DNA of 64,000 nt from Maritalea porphyrae (GCF_030159895.1 NZ_BSNI01000002.1:870039-934038); one strand, 5' to 3'. Positions 28,237-37,677 are shown, counted from the first letter of the stretch. Notes: a model not told the origin generated them from the sequence alone. Numbers and translations are program-made.

Positions 28237-29979
28237 ATGGATACGACGACACAAGATGCAGGCGGCAAGCCGGGCATTAAGCGATCCCTTACGGATCGAA
28301 TATTTCCTTCACTTTCAGGCACAGCGCTCGCTGCAATATTCATTGCCACTTTGCTATTTGGATTTCTCATCCTGCCAGTCGCAAAGGTTATTTACGTCGC
28401 ATTCCTGGATCCAAATTCAGGTGCGTTGACGCTTCAGAACTTTGGCGATTTTTTCTCGTCTTCCTTGTTCCGTGAATCGTTTTTCAACTCGTTTTATGTT
28501 TCGGCAATGTCCGTGGTTCTGGCCAGTGTGTTTGCCTTGCCTTTGGCCTACATAACATCGCGCTTTGAGTTCAGCGGCGCTATGCTCATCCAAAGCTTGG
28601 GCTTCATTCCATTGATCATGCCACCATTTGTTGGCGCGATCGCAATGCAGCTTCTTTTCGGACGCAATGGCTCAATCAACTTGTTGCTGGCTCAATATGG
28701 GATCAACATTCCCTTCATGGAGGGGCTAAATGGCGTGATTTTGGTGCAAAGCGTACACTATTTCCCGTTCATCTTGATCAATCTGTCGACAAGCTTGCGC
28801 AATATTGACCGTTCAATGGAAGAAAGCGCGCAAAACTTAGGTGCCCATGGTTTGCGCTTGTTCCGGCGTGTTGTGTTTCCTTTGGCGGCACCAGGCTATT
28901 TGGCGGGCGCTTCGCTTGTGTTCATCAAGGTATTTGACGATTTGGGAACGCCTTTGCTTCTTAACGTCAACAATATGCTCGCGCCACAAGCCTATTTGCG
29001 GATTTCATCCATCGGTATTTCAGACCCAATGGGTTATGTAATCTCATTCATCTTGGTGGCATTCTCTGTGTTTTCTTTGTGGGCCAGCTTCTTGTTGATG
29101 CGCGGCAAGGATTACGCGACCACGCAAAAAGGCGGCGGCGGTCTCAGCCGCAGAAAACTATCAACGCGTGAAAACATCGGTGCTTATGGCATTGTTATTG
29201 CAATTTTGCTTTTGGTGTTGTCACCACATATCGCTCTTGGACTTTTGGCCTTTGGCACTATTTGGTCGTACAGCCCACTACCAGATGGCTATACGCTTGA
29301 AAACTTCAACACCATGTTCGGCCAGTCCGGGCAATATATCAAAAACACGTTGATTTATGCTGGTGCCGCCGCGTTCCTGGACATCGTGTTGGCGACAGCC
29401 ATTGCCTATATCGTGTTGCGTACGAAAATTGTCGGCCGGAAATGGCTCGATTATATGGCAACTGCGGCGCTCGCCGTTCCTGGAGTTGTGCTTGGCATTG
29501 GCTATCTGCGGACGTTCAATGATTTTGAAGTGCCGTTCGTCGGCAAACCTTTGGCAAGCTGGTGGGTCATCATTGTTGTTGCACTAATGATCAGGCGTTT
29601 GCCTTATGCCCTTCGGGCTTGCACCGCCGCGTTGCAACAAGTCAGTCAGTCACTTGAGGAAGCGGCAGAAAATTTGGGCGCAACACGCTCAAGAACAATC
29701 CGAAAAGTGGTTATTCCACTGATGTCGGGCGGCATTCTTGCTGGCTTTGTCACCAGCTTTGCAACTGCTGCGGTTGAGCTGTCGGCCACCATTATGCTGG
29801 TGTCCTCAGATAGCGATGCGCCGTTGGCCTACGGGATCTATCTATTCATGCAAACACCATCGGGACGCGGCGCTGGCGCTGCCCTCGGTATTCTGGCCGT
29901 TGTCATTGTGGCTGCAGGCACAATGCTTGCACAGTGCATTATTGACCGGGAACGCAAAGCACGGACAGGCGAGCACTAG
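28237..29979 (+). CDS. ABC transporter permease, fused double-domain (FbpB/AfuB type)
   Basis: 580-residue inner-membrane protein made of two homologous permease halves. Each half has about six spans and an EAA loop for ATPase contact: EESAQNLGAHGLRLFRRV near 190-210 and EEAAENLGATRSRTIRKV near 470-490. The ATG at 28237 has AAAGGAC ahead. This fused form is usual for the iron/sugar-phosphate class of ABC importers. It lies between the binding-protein and ATPase genes. Confidence 0.93.
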   Translation: MDTTTQDAGGKPGIKRSLTDRIFPSLSGTALAAIFIATLLFGFLILPVAKVIYVAFLDPNSGALTLQNFGDFFSSSLFRESFFNSFYVSAMSVVLASVFALPLAYITSRFEFSGAMLIQSLGFIPLIMPPFVGAIAMQLLFGRNGSINLLLAQYGINIPFMEGLNGVILVQSVHYFPFILINLSTSLRNIDRSMEESAQNLGAHGLRLFRRVVFPLAAPGYLAGASLVFIKVFDDLGTPLLLNVNNMLAPQAYLRISSIGISDPMGYVISFILVAFSVFSLWASFLLMRGKDYATTQKGGGGLSRRKLSTRENIGAYGIVIAILLLVLSPHIALGLLAFGTIWSYSPLPDGYTLENFNTMFGQSGQYIKNTLIYAGAAAFLDIVLATAIAYIVLRTKIVGRKWLDYMATAALAVPGVVLGIGYLRTFNDFEVPFVGKPLASWWVIIVVALMIRRLPYALRACTAALQQVSQSLEEAAENLGATRSRTIRKVVIPLMSGGILAGFVTSFATAAVELSATIMLVSSDSDAPLAYGIYLFMQTPSGRGAGAALGILAVVIVAAGTMLAQCIIDRERKARTGEH

Positions 29980-30005
29980 TTGGTGCTCAGTTAGGGAGAA
30001 TAATT

Positions 30006-31094
30006 ATGACACATATCAAATCAAAATCTGGCATTAGCGTTCGCGATTTGCACCTATCCTTCGGCAGTACAAAGGTACTTACCGGCGTTAATCTTGAAAT
30101 TGAACCGGGCGAGTTCTTTGCCTTTTTGGGGCCATCAGGATCGGGTAAATCAACTTTGTTGCGTGCCATTGCAGGCTTTGGCCCGCAACCGCAGGGGCAA
30201 ATCCTTGTTGGCGATCGCAATTTGGCTGGCCTGCCCCCTTGGGAGCGAAATGTGGGGATGGTGTTTCAAAGCTACGCGCTTTGGCCTCATATGTCTGTCC
30301 GCAAGAATGTTGCATTTGGGCTGGTGGAAAAAAAGGTGCCTACGAGGCTGATCGATGAAAAGGTTGAGGCTGCTCTGTCGTTGGTGGGGTTGCTGGACTA
30401 TGCCGAGCGCATGCCATCGCAGCTTTCCGGCGGTCAGCAACAGCGTGTCGCTTTGGCGCGTACAATCGTTACAAAGCCAGATGTCTTATTGCTTGATGAA
30501 CCGCTGTCTAACCTTGATGCAAGTTTGCGGGTACAAATGCGCCGCGAATTGCTGGCCCTGCAGCGCAAATTGGGACTGACAACAATATTTGTGACCCACG
30601 ATCAGGAAGAAGCAAACACAACCGCGGACCGAATGGCAGTACTTGACCAAGGGGTCGTGCAACAAGTTGGTTCTCCGCAAACGCTTTATGATCATCCGGA
30701 GAATCTTTTCGTTGCAGGTTTCCTTGGCACCGCCAACATTTTGGCGGGTGAGTTGGTGCGCTCGAATGGTTCAACCCGCCTGATGTTAGAAACCGGTGAA
30801 CAGTTGCCAATAGACAATGAAGCAACGGGAACAGGTAGCTTGGTGTTGCGCCCACAAAACATTTCCTTAAGTGAAAATTCTGAAGCGTCAGAACTCAACG
30901 GCGTTGTATCACACCGAGAGTTTTTGGGCGCTCAAGTTCGTTATTTGGTGGATGTCGCCAATACGCAGATTGTTGTGGATCAGAGCCACGCGGTTGATCA
31001 ACCTATTCTTGATATCGGTTTTAGGGTTGGTTTGGTGATCAATTCAAAGAGCGCGGTGTTTTTGCCGCGGGGGCAAAAGCAACATGCAGCTTAG
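30006..31094 (+). CDS. ABC transporter ATP-binding protein (FbpC/PotA type)
   Basis: 362-residue ATPase energising the importer. Walker A is GPSGSGKST, the Q-loop is VFQSYALWPH, the signature is LSGGQQQRVALA and Walker B is LLLDEPLSNLDA, followed by the H-loop THDQEE. A C-terminal TOBE-like region (about 240-360) contains LVLRPQNI. The gene starts at ATG 30006 after TTAGGGAG. Its 3' end overlaps the HAD phosphatase gene by 11 bases. Confidence 0.95.
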   Translation: MTHIKSKSGISVRDLHLSFGSTKVLTGVNLEIEPGEFFAFLGPSGSGKSTLLRAIAGFGPQPQGQILVGDRNLAGLPPWERNVGMVFQSYALWPHMSVRKNVAFGLVEKKVPTRLIDEKVEAALSLVGLLDYAERMPSQLSGGQQQRVALARTIVTKPDVLLLDEPLSNLDASLRVQMRRELLALQRKLGLTTIFVTHDQEEANTTADRMAVLDQGVVQQVGSPQTLYDHPENLFVAGFLGTANILAGELVRSNGSTRLMLETGEQLPIDNEATGTGSLVLRPQNISLSENSEASELNGVVSHREFLGAQVRYLVDVANTQIVVDQSHAVDQPILDIGFRVGLVINSKSAVFLPRGQKQHAA

Positions 31095-31734
31095 TTATGA
31101 GGCGGTGATATTCGATCTCGATGGTACGCTGGTGGATAGTCTTCCCAGTTTCCATCAAGCGGCCAACGCGATGCTGGAAGGCATCGGCCATAAAGCAGTG
31201 CACGCAGACGAAATCAAAAGCTTCGTCGGCAACGGGCAAGAGGTTTTTATTGCCCGCTGTCTTGTGCGTGCAGGTGCAAATCTGACTGCGGAGCAGCTGG
31301 TTTCGACCACCTCTGCTTTTGAAAAAGCCTATGACGCTTCGCAAAAATTGGCAAAACTATACCCAGGGGTTGAAGCGCTGTTACAAACGTTGAGGGATAA
31401 TGACACGAGAATTGGGCTTTGCACCAATCGTCCTTTTGATCGAGCGTTTTCAATCGTAAAGGCGGTTGGGATCAGTCAGTTTTTTGATACAGTTGCTGGA
31501 TTTGAAACCACACCATCGCCAAAGCCCGAGCCGAGTCCAATCCTATACTGTTTGGGTGCTGTTGGGGTGCGGGAAAGTAGCGCTCTTTTTGTTGGAGACA
31601 GTGATGTAGATGCAATAGCTTCACAGAGAGCTGGCGTCGATTTTGCATATCATCGAAAGGGTTTCGGCGAACTAACGGGAAAACGAGCGAAGGTGCAATT
31701 TGACCACTTTGACGAGCTCGCAGCATTAGTATGA
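31084..31734 (+). CDS. HAD-family phosphatase (phosphoglycolate phosphatase-like)
   Basis: 216-residue cytoplasmic hydrolase of HAD subfamily IA. Motif I is FDLDGTLVDS with nucleophile Asp11 and acid/base Asp13; motif II is LCTNRP; the motif III lysine lies in PKPEPSP; motif IV is FVGDSDVDAIA. It overlaps the ATPase gene by 11 bases, so it is part of the transporter operon. A phosphatase made together with an importer of the phosphorylated-metabolite class suggests it removes phosphate from the imported compound. That is inference; the family is promiscuous. Confidence 0.9.
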   Translation: MQLSYEAVIFDLDGTLVDSLPSFHQAANAMLEGIGHKAVHADEIKSFVGNGQEVFIARCLVRAGANLTAEQLVSTTSAFEKAYDASQKLAKLYPGVEALLQTLRDNDTRIGLCTNRPFDRAFSIVKAVGISQFFDTVAGFETTPSPKPEPSPILYCLGAVGVRESSALFVGDSDVDAIASQRAGVDFAYHRKGFGELTGKRAKVQFDHFDELAALV

Positions 31735-31757
31735 ACAACATTTGTCATTGATGTATT

Positions 31758-31787
31758 GTTTTGGGGCGAACAAAGCCGCCCCAAAAC
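31758..31787. terminator. Hairpin between convergent operons
   Basis: Perfect 11-bp stem (GTTTTGGGGCG / CGCCCCAAAAC) with an 8-base loop between the HAD phosphatase stop and the nanM stop at 31791. The T and A runs are inside the stem, so it can act in both directions but is not a textbook terminator. Confidence 0.65.
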
Positions 31788-31790
31788 TGG

Positions 31791-32957
31791 TTAGTCACTC
31801 ATGGTCAGCGTTTCTCCGTCCCAATCAACCAGGAACACTTCGTTGCGTGGTTTACCGTCGTTGTCTTCGCCACCGATAAACAAAACGCCTTCTTCAAGTG
31901 TGATGGAGGCGCCATAAGCCAAGCCTTCATCCAATGTACCCACTTGTTTCCAGGTGTCATCGTTGAACGTAAACACGCCATCGGCTCTCACTTTGCTAAG
32001 ACCTTCATGGGCAAACCATTCTCCACGATGCGCTTTGGCGCGCGCGCCGGGGAAATTGGCGCCGCCCGCAACAAGGACAGCGCCGTTGGTGGAAACGCCA
32101 ACATATGGAGCTGCCAACCCCTCTTGAACTTCCGCGCCATCTTGCGCCGGAAGTTCTGGTTTTAGCGTCCAGCTCACTTCGTTGTCAGCGACGGCGATGG
32201 TTTTGACTTGATCGGTTCTAAGGCCGGGTTTGATCTCACCGTTGATGACCATAAACGCATCGTCGCCAAGAACAGCTATGCCGCTGCCTGTGTTCGGATC
32301 GTATGGGTTCTCGCCAAGATCTGTCCAACCGGCTGTCGCCGGATCGAACGCCCAAAGCTTTTTGTTCCAAAGGTAGTCCGCCGGTTCCATACTCATGTAA
32401 TCAGCAACAATTTTGTCCCACTTCTCAGGCTCCGCGGCTTTATCCGTTGTGAGGACCTCATGCAGATACTTGTCAAAGAGTTCTTTGTTGTAACCGCCAA
32501 CTATTGCGATGCGTCCATCAGAAAGAGATAGGCCTGAAGCACCCAGAAAGCCCACAGGTGTTTTGGCATCAACTTTTTGCCAGCTGTCTGAAGATGGGTC
32601 ATAGGCGTGCACGTCCTCGAAAATGATGGGTGCAACATCTGTGTCTGCTTGCATGCCAGACCCGCTGAACACAAACAATTTGCCGTTTGAAGTGCCAAAA
32701 GCAGGTTGCCCTGGTGCTGGGCCCGAGAAAGATGCGATCGCTTGCCATCCGTCGCCAAGGTTCTCCAAATCTAGCGCAAACATTGCACTTCCAGCGGTGC
32801 CTAGACCTGCAATGATCTGGTTGTCGATTTTGACGGCGACGCCGTTTTTCAAACCTAGGGGCAGGTCTGGCCACGCTTCGGCGTGGGCTGATGTTATGCC
32901 CCCAACCAGTGCCGCAGCACCAAATACAGCGCCCAATAGTTTAGTCGTCAAATGCAT
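31791..32957 (-). CDS. nanM: N-acetylneuraminate epimerase (Kelch-type mutarotase)
   Basis: Periplasmic beta-propeller that interconverts the anomers of sialic acid so the transporter can use it. It has 388 residues from the ATG at 32957, which has AGGAGG ahead; the upstream part of the frame overlaps nanA. A signal peptide (LLGAVFGAAALVGGITSAHA) precedes WPDLPLGLKNGVAV and Kelch blades (IAIVGGYN, VLVAGGANFPGARA, VLFIGGEDNDG). The blade ending in ANFPGA and the C-terminal EVFLVDWDGE are typical of NanM. It is transcribed with nanA, 49 bases upstream. Confidence 0.92.
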   Translation of the reverse strand: MHLTTKLLGAVFGAAALVGGITSAHAEAWPDLPLGLKNGVAVKIDNQIIAGLGTAGSAMFALDLENLGDGWQAIASFSGPAPGQPAFGTSNGKLFVFSGSGMQADTDVAPIIFEDVHAYDPSSDSWQKVDAKTPVGFLGASGLSLSDGRIAIVGGYNKELFDKYLHEVLTTDKAAEPEKWDKIVADYMSMEPADYLWNKKLWAFDPATAGWTDLGENPYDPNTGSGIAVLGDDAFMVINGEIKPGLRTDQVKTIAVADNEVSWTLKPELPAQDGAEVQEGLAAPYVGVSTNGAVLVAGGANFPGARAKAHRGEWFAHEGLSKVRADGVFTFNDDTWKQVGTLDEGLAYGASITLEEGVLFIGGEDNDGKPRNEVFLVDWDGETLTMSD

Positions 32958-33006
32958 CTTTTCCTCCTGTGAATGCAATGTGAACTCGCTTGTTGTTTTT
33001 ATTATT

Positions 33007-33903
33007 TTATGTCGCCAACCATTGTTGGTATTCGGGTGATCGAATGAGGCTTCTAACGGCCTTTTCACCCTCTGTGGATTGCACCAAAAACGGCGCTCGC
33101 GTTGGCCCGCAATCAACACCAATTTCCTGCATGGCGACTTTCACGCCGGGCAAAACGCCTGTTGAAAGAATGGTCGCAACAAACTCTTGTGATAATTCTT
33201 GAAGCTTCCGGGCCTGAGTTAGGTCTTGTTTGGCAATTGCAGTGTGAAGCGCGGCATACAGTTTGCCCAGAATGTTGTAGGTTGTGCCGATGCCCCCATC
33301 TACGCCAAGTGCCGCAGCAGCCAAGTAGACCTCGTCAAATCCGAAGAAAATCAGTTTTTGCGGATGCGCCTTGCGCAGGCGCGCCATTTTGAACATGTCG
33401 CTTGAGGTGAACTTGATTCCAGCGACATTTTTGAGATTGAGAAGTTGCGCCAAGACATCATTGCTTAGCGGCCTACCTGTTCGAATCGGTACTTCGTAGA
33501 CAATCATGGGCAGGTCTGTTGCTGCACTTAGCTCTGTGTAATAGGCAATGATTTCTTTGTCAGAAAACGGATAGGCATGAGGCGGTAGGGCGCTTAGCGC
33601 GTCATATCCGAGTCTTTGCGCAGATTGAGCAAGCTGGATTGAATCACGTAAATTTGGTGCGCCAACATGTGCGATCAGTTGGCAGTCTTCAGATTTTGTA
33701 TCCTCAGCGACAATTGCCTGTTGGTCTAACAATTCATCTATTGTGAGTAGTCCAGACTCGCCACTACTGCCTCCAACATAGAGGCCGTCCAGGCCTTGTC
33801 GTAAAACATACCCATTAATGCTCCGCTGGCGCGTGGGGGAAAACTCACCTTCGTCAGAAAGTCCGGTAAGTAGCGCTGCGTGCATGCCTTTTAGCCGATT
33901 CAT
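33007..33903 (-). CDS. nanA: N-acetylneuraminate lyase
   Basis: Cleaves sialic acid to N-acetylmannosamine and pyruvate. It is a (beta/alpha)8 class I aldolase of 298 residues. Motifs are YVGGSSGES (pyruvate carboxylate site), SALPPHAYPFS, MIVYEVPIRTG with the catalytic tyrosine, and Schiff-base lysine in GIKFTSSD. The ATG at 33903 has AAGGA at good spacing; the ATG two codons earlier (33909) is too close to it. It is the first gene of a minus-strand nanA-nanM operon, divergent from the GntR gene. Confidence 0.94.
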   Translation of the reverse strand: MNRLKGMHAALLTGLSDEGEFSPTRQRSINGYVLRQGLDGLYVGGSSGESGLLTIDELLDQQAIVAEDTKSEDCQLIAHVGAPNLRDSIQLAQSAQRLGYDALSALPPHAYPFSDKEIIAYYTELSAATDLPMIVYEVPIRTGRPLSNDVLAQLLNLKNVAGIKFTSSDMFKMARLRKAHPQKLIFFGFDEVYLAAAALGVDGGIGTTYNILGKLYAALHTAIAKQDLTQARKLQELSQEFVATILSTGVLPGVKVAMQEIGVDCGPTRAPFLVQSTEGEKAVRSLIRSPEYQQWLAT

Positions 33904-34011
33904 TGTCATTCCTTATGTCCATTCGTAAAAGAATCTCACCTGAATGACATTCTTGTATGCTTAAAATTGATACATTTATTATTTTTGTTTGACAATATGA
34001 AAATTTAGTAA

Positions 34012-34037
34012 TACCAAAATGACAACTTGGTAAACCA
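34012..34037. promoter_or_regulatory. Candidate GntR operator in the nan divergent promoter region
   Basis: TACCAA (34012-34017) and TTGGTA (34027-34032) form a perfect spaced palindrome, and the second half runs into TGGT-AA-ACCA (34028-34037), a FadR-type half-site arrangement. A TTGACA box lies at 33989-33994. The position between nanA and the GntR gene fits control of both directions. Confidence 0.5.
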
Positions 34038-34107
34038 GAGGCTTGAGCGACTGGCGCTCTTGCCCTATCTTCGGGGTGTCTTTGTTTATCAAGAGGAGGA
34101 CTGAAAA

Positions 34108-34866
34108 TTGGCGACAGAAAATCAAATGCAAGAGCCCAAGCGCGCAGCTGATGCGATAGCTGATGCATTGATCGGCCAAATTCGTGATGGTTCTATTACA
34201 CTAAATGATGCACTGCCGACGGAGCGAGAATTGTGTGAGCATTTCTCTGCCTCTAGACCGACGGTGCGTGAAGCACTCACTCAAATGCAAATGCGAGGTT
34301 ATGTGGAAACAGGCGGGGGCAAGCGTCCGCGTGCCGCAAAGCCTTCCATCCAAGCCATTCTGATGACAACAGGATCGCATTTGCGCGAGATTTTGGGTGA
34401 TGCAGAAAGTGCGGCCCATCTGGAGCAAATGCGTCAATTTATTGAAGCAGGCGCTGCAAGAGAAGCTGCAAACCGTGCTGACAATGTGCAGATAACAAAA
34501 CTGCAAACAGCACTAGAGAAGAACTTTTCTTCAATCGGGACGGCTGAATTCCCAGCGACAGATATCGCTTTTCACAGAGCGATTGTGTCGGTTGTTGGCA
34601 ACCCGGTGATTTTGCAGTTGCACGACATGTTTGTCAGTGCGTTGCTTGAACATCGGCCGACCATGCCAGAGCCTGAAAAGCACGACACCATTGCCTATGA
34701 AGAACATCGCGAAATCTATCAAGCGATCCTAAACGGCGATGTGGTTACAGCAACAAACGTTACCGAGCGGCACCTAGCACGTTCCTATCGAGCGCGGTTA
34801 CGGGTGCCTAAACACGCTGATCTTTCGAACCAAATTCAACTTTCAGGGCAAGAACAAAAGCCTTGA
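34108..34866 (+). CDS. GntR-family (FadR subgroup) regulator of the sialic-acid locus
   Basis: 252 residues. An N-terminal winged helix-turn-helix (PTERELCEHFSASRPTVREAL, about 38-58) is followed by an FCD ligand domain (about 90-235) with a metal-binding histidine pattern (AFHRAIV, then EEHREIY, then ERHLARSY). The start is a TTG with a strong GAGGAGG ribosome site. It is divergent from nanA and is followed 49 bases later by the sialic-acid TRAP genes. By position and family it is the functional equivalent of NanR, probably answering to sialic acid or ManNAc-6-P. Confidence 0.9.
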   Translation: MATENQMQEPKRAADAIADALIGQIRDGSITLNDALPTERELCEHFSASRPTVREALTQMQMRGYVETGGGKRPRAAKPSIQAILMTTGSHLREILGDAESAAHLEQMRQFIEAGAAREAANRADNVQITKLQTALEKNFSSIGTAEFPATDIAFHRAIVSVVGNPVILQLHDMFVSALLEHRPTMPEPEKHDTIAYEEHREIYQAILNGDVVTATNVTERHLARSYRARLRVPKHADLSNQIQLSGQEQKP

Positions 34867-34915
34867 CCGGCTGGCGGAGCTTGTCTTTGCCATTCATCAT
34901 CAAACGGAGGAAACG

Positions 34916-35878
34916 ATGAAAAACAATAAGAAAATCCTTGGTGGCTTAGCTGCCATGTTGTTAGCAACGACAAGTGTGCACGCCACAGAACTAACCTTTG
35001 GTATGCAAGACAATGAAGTTTCAAACGTCTATCAAGGCGCTTTGGAATTCAAAGCAAATCTTGAAGCGCTTTCTGGCGGCGAGATGAAGGTTAAACTCTT
35101 CCCATCGGCCACCTTGGGCGATTTCAAAGCCATGGTGGCGCAAGTTCAAGCGGGTGAACTTGATATGGTCATGACTGGTTATCCAGACATGAGCTACACC
35201 ATTCCAGAGCTTAAGCTTATCGGCGCGCCATATGTTGTTGAAAGCTATGACCATCTAAAGAAAATCATTGCGGGCCCTTGGGGTCAAAAAATGGATGCCA
35301 AGTTCCAAGATCAAGGCGTCAAACTTCTTGATGTTTGGTACTACGGCACGCGCCAAACAACATCCAACCGCGCGATCAATTCAATGGACGATATGAAGGG
35401 TTTGCGTTTGCGCACACCAAACGTTCCATTCCTGATCGCCTTTGCTGAAAACACTGGTGCAACACCTGCACCAGTTGCTTTCCAAGAGGTTTACCTTGCG
35501 TTGCAAACTAATCAAGTTGATGCGGAAGAGAACCCATTGCCAACGATTGACGCAATGAAGTTCTACGAAGTTCAAAGCCATATCGCGATGACAAACCACT
35601 TCATCGCATCGGCAGCTATTCAAATTTCAAAGTCCACCTGGGACGGTTTCAGCCCACAAGAACAAGCTTGGGTTGCAGCGGCAGTCGATGCGGGTGGCGA
35701 TAAATCCAACAGTCTGACAATTGACGCCGAAAACGACCTAATTGATACATTCAAAGAGCGTGGTCTGGAAATCACATATCCTGATCTAACACCATTCCGT
35801 GCTGCAATGAAGCCATACTACGATACGCTTGAAGCCGAGTTCGGCGAGGGCGCAATCGCTGAAGTAATTGGCGAGTAA
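34916..35878 (+). CDS. siaP: Sialic-acid TRAP transporter binding protein
   Basis: Periplasmic DctP-type protein of 320 residues with a signal peptide ending near SVHA. The ligand-binding stretch GTRQTTSNRAINSM, with the carboxylate-clamping arginine, and the following EVYLALQTNQVDAEENP closely resemble Haemophilus SiaP as I recall it. The ATG has ACGGAGGAA ahead. It is the first transporter gene after the GntR regulator and is followed by a GNRA-loop hairpin before siaQ. The neighbouring nanA, nanE, nanK and nagA make sialic acid the clear substrate. Confidence 0.94.
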   Translation: MKNNKKILGGLAAMLLATTSVHATELTFGMQDNEVSNVYQGALEFKANLEALSGGEMKVKLFPSATLGDFKAMVAQVQAGELDMVMTGYPDMSYTIPELKLIGAPYVVESYDHLKKIIAGPWGQKMDAKFQDQGVKLLDVWYYGTRQTTSNRAINSMDDMKGLRLRTPNVPFLIAFAENTGATPAPVAFQEVYLALQTNQVDAEENPLPTIDAMKFYEVQSHIAMTNHFIASAAIQISKSTWDGFSPQEQAWVAAAVDAGGDKSNSLTIDAENDLIDTFKERGLEITYPDLTPFRAAMKPYYDTLEAEFGEGAIAEVIGE

Positions 35879-35887
35879 CTCCCTCGG

Positions 35888-35907
35888 GCTGGGGGGAGAC
35901 CCCCAGC
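35888..35907 (+). terminator. Hairpin between siaP and siaQ
   Basis: Perfect 8-bp GC-rich stem GCTGGGGG / CCCCCAGC capped by a GAGA tetraloop, 10 bases after the siaP stop. No T-run follows, so protection of siaP mRNA against 3' decay is more likely than full termination. Confidence 0.8.
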
Positions 35908-35927
35908 TCACCTAAAAGGTAATCACA

Positions 35928-36398
35928 GTGAAATTGAACTCCAGATACAGCTTTGAAGGCATCATCGCATCGCTCATATTTATTGTGCTGTTGCTTGTCG
36001 TTCTGCTGCAGATCTTGGGCCGTACCAATATTGTTGCGGGACCCGTGTGGACAGAGGAATTGGCCCGTTGGCTGTGGGTTTGGATGGCCTTTTTGGCAAT
36101 CGCTGAAGTTGAGCGAAACGATGCGCAGCTGAACATGGGGTTCATTACCGAGCTTTTTGCAAAGCGCGTTCGTATCGCCTTGTTCACATTGATTGATTTG
36201 GTCTATTTGGCTGTTTTGTGCAATCTAAGTTGGATCGGCTACAAAACAGTTTTGCGCACCTTGCGCAATGAATCTGTGACCCTGCCAACGAGCGATGCTG
36301 CGCTTTACGCATCCGCTTTTGTGGCTTCATTTTTCATAATATTTCGTGTTTTGCAGCGTTTGAACAAGCGCAAAAATGAACTCCTGGCTGAGGCGTAG
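35928..36398 (+). CDS. siaQ: TRAP transporter small permease (DctQ type)
   Basis: 156-residue membrane protein with four predicted spans, the first near residues 9-30 and the second near 45-62 (WLWVWMAFLAIAEVE), which is the hallmark of DctQ subunits. The start is GTG with AAGGT ahead. It connects the binding protein SiaP with the large permease in the sialic-acid TRAP complex. It lies between siaP and siaM and ends 4 bases before the chosen siaM start. Confidence 0.9.
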   Translation: MKLNSRYSFEGIIASLIFIVLLLVVLLQILGRTNIVAGPVWTEELARWLWVWMAFLAIAEVERNDAQLNMGFITELFAKRVRIALFTLIDLVYLAVLCNLSWIGYKTVLRTLRNESVTLPTSDAALYASAFVASFFIIFRVLQRLNKRKNELLAEA

Positions 36399-36402
36399 CA
36401 AA

Positions 36403-37677
36403 ATGATCCTTGGAACAATTGGACTTGTTTGGCTCTTTCTCGTGCTGTTCGGTGTGCCTATTGGCATAGCGATGATCTTCGTATCGATGGGGTATTTCTA
36501 TTTCACTGGCATGGGGTTAGCCTTTGCCGTTCAGCGCATGGTTGATGGACTAAACAGCTTTCCCATGTTGGCGGTCCCGTTTTTTATTCTCGCTGCTGCC
36601 ATTTTGAATTCATCAAGAATTACCCATCATTTGTTTGCGTTTGCGCGCGCTCTTGTAGGTCATATTACTGGCGGGCTTGGTCACGTGAATGTCCTTGCTT
36701 CTCTGTTCTTCTCAGGCATGTCTGGCTCGGCATTGGCAGATGCCGGTGGCCTAGGGAAAATGGAAATCGAGGTAATGCGCGAAGCGGGATATGACGACGA
36801 GTTTTCTGGTTCCGTCACTGCTGCATCCTCTATGATTGGTCCATTGGTGCCCCCGTCGATTACGATGGTTCTTTACGGCGTGGCTTCCAACACATCGATT
36901 GGCAAACTATTCCTTGGCGGTATCGTGCCGGGCGTCCTTTGCGCACTTTCTTTAATGGCCATGGTCTACTTTGTGGCAAAGCGCAGAAACTACGTTGTCG
37001 ATCAAAAAAGCACCAAACGCGAGATTGGTGGCTTGTTCATCCGCTCGTTCCCAGCGTTGCTGACACCTGTCGTTATTGTTGGTGGGATCTTTAGCGGATT
37101 GTTTTCACCAACTGAAGCAGCGGCGATCACTGTTGTTTACGCGATCGCCATCGACATTGTTTTTTACCGAGAGCTAACACTCAAACGCCTTTGGGATGCC
37201 CTCTACGAAACAGTCACCACTTCTGCATCTATCGCAACGATCATCGCAGGCGTTAGCCTTCTGGGATATGTCTTGGCACGTGAGCAAGCCCCACAACAAA
37301 TCGCACAAATGTTTCTCACTATCGCCAGCGATCCAATCTCATTTCTCATTGCCGTCAATCTGATGATCTTCGCTTTGGGTTGCTTCGTTGAATCACTGGC
37401 AATCTTGCTCATTATCGTGCCAATTCTGGTGCCTATTGCGGCCGGATTTGGGATCGATCCGGTCCACTTTGGCATCATCATTGTCTTAAACTTGATGATC
37501 TCAATTCTAACTCCGCCAATGGGAATGGCGTTGTTTGTGGTGGCGCAGGTCGGGGGAATTCAATACCAAAAGCTCGCAAAAGCGATCCTCCCTTGGCTCC
37601 TGCCACCTATCATTGTGCTGGTTTTGGTGTGTGTTTTCCCGATATTGGCAACTGGTTTGCCAAGTTTGATGGGGTGA
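36403..37677 (+). CDS. siaM: TRAP transporter large permease (DctM type)
   Basis: Sodium-coupled permease of about 424 residues with 11-12 membrane spans. Family motifs include FFILAAAILNSSRIT, FFSGMSGSALADAGG and ASSMIGPLVPPSITMV. I start at ATG 36403, which is 4 bases after the siaQ stop with GAGGCG ahead; an ATG at 36376 would overlap siaQ by 23 bases. NanE follows after 3 bases, so siaPQM and the catabolic genes form one operon. Confidence 0.93.
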   Translation: MILGTIGLVWLFLVLFGVPIGIAMIFVSMGYFYFTGMGLAFAVQRMVDGLNSFPMLAVPFFILAAAILNSSRITHHLFAFARALVGHITGGLGHVNVLASLFFSGMSGSALADAGGLGKMEIEVMREAGYDDEFSGSVTAASSMIGPLVPPSITMVLYGVASNTSIGKLFLGGIVPGVLCALSLMAMVYFVAKRRNYVVDQKSTKREIGGLFIRSFPALLTPVVIVGGIFSGLFSPTEAAAITVVYAIAIDIVFYRELTLKRLWDALYETVTTSASIATIIAGVSLLGYVLAREQAPQQIAQMFLTIASDPISFLIAVNLMIFALGCFVESLAILLIIVPILVPIAAGFGIDPVHFGIIIVLNLMISILTPPMGMALFVVAQVGGIQYQKLAKAILPWLLPPIIVLVLVCVFPILATGLPSLMG

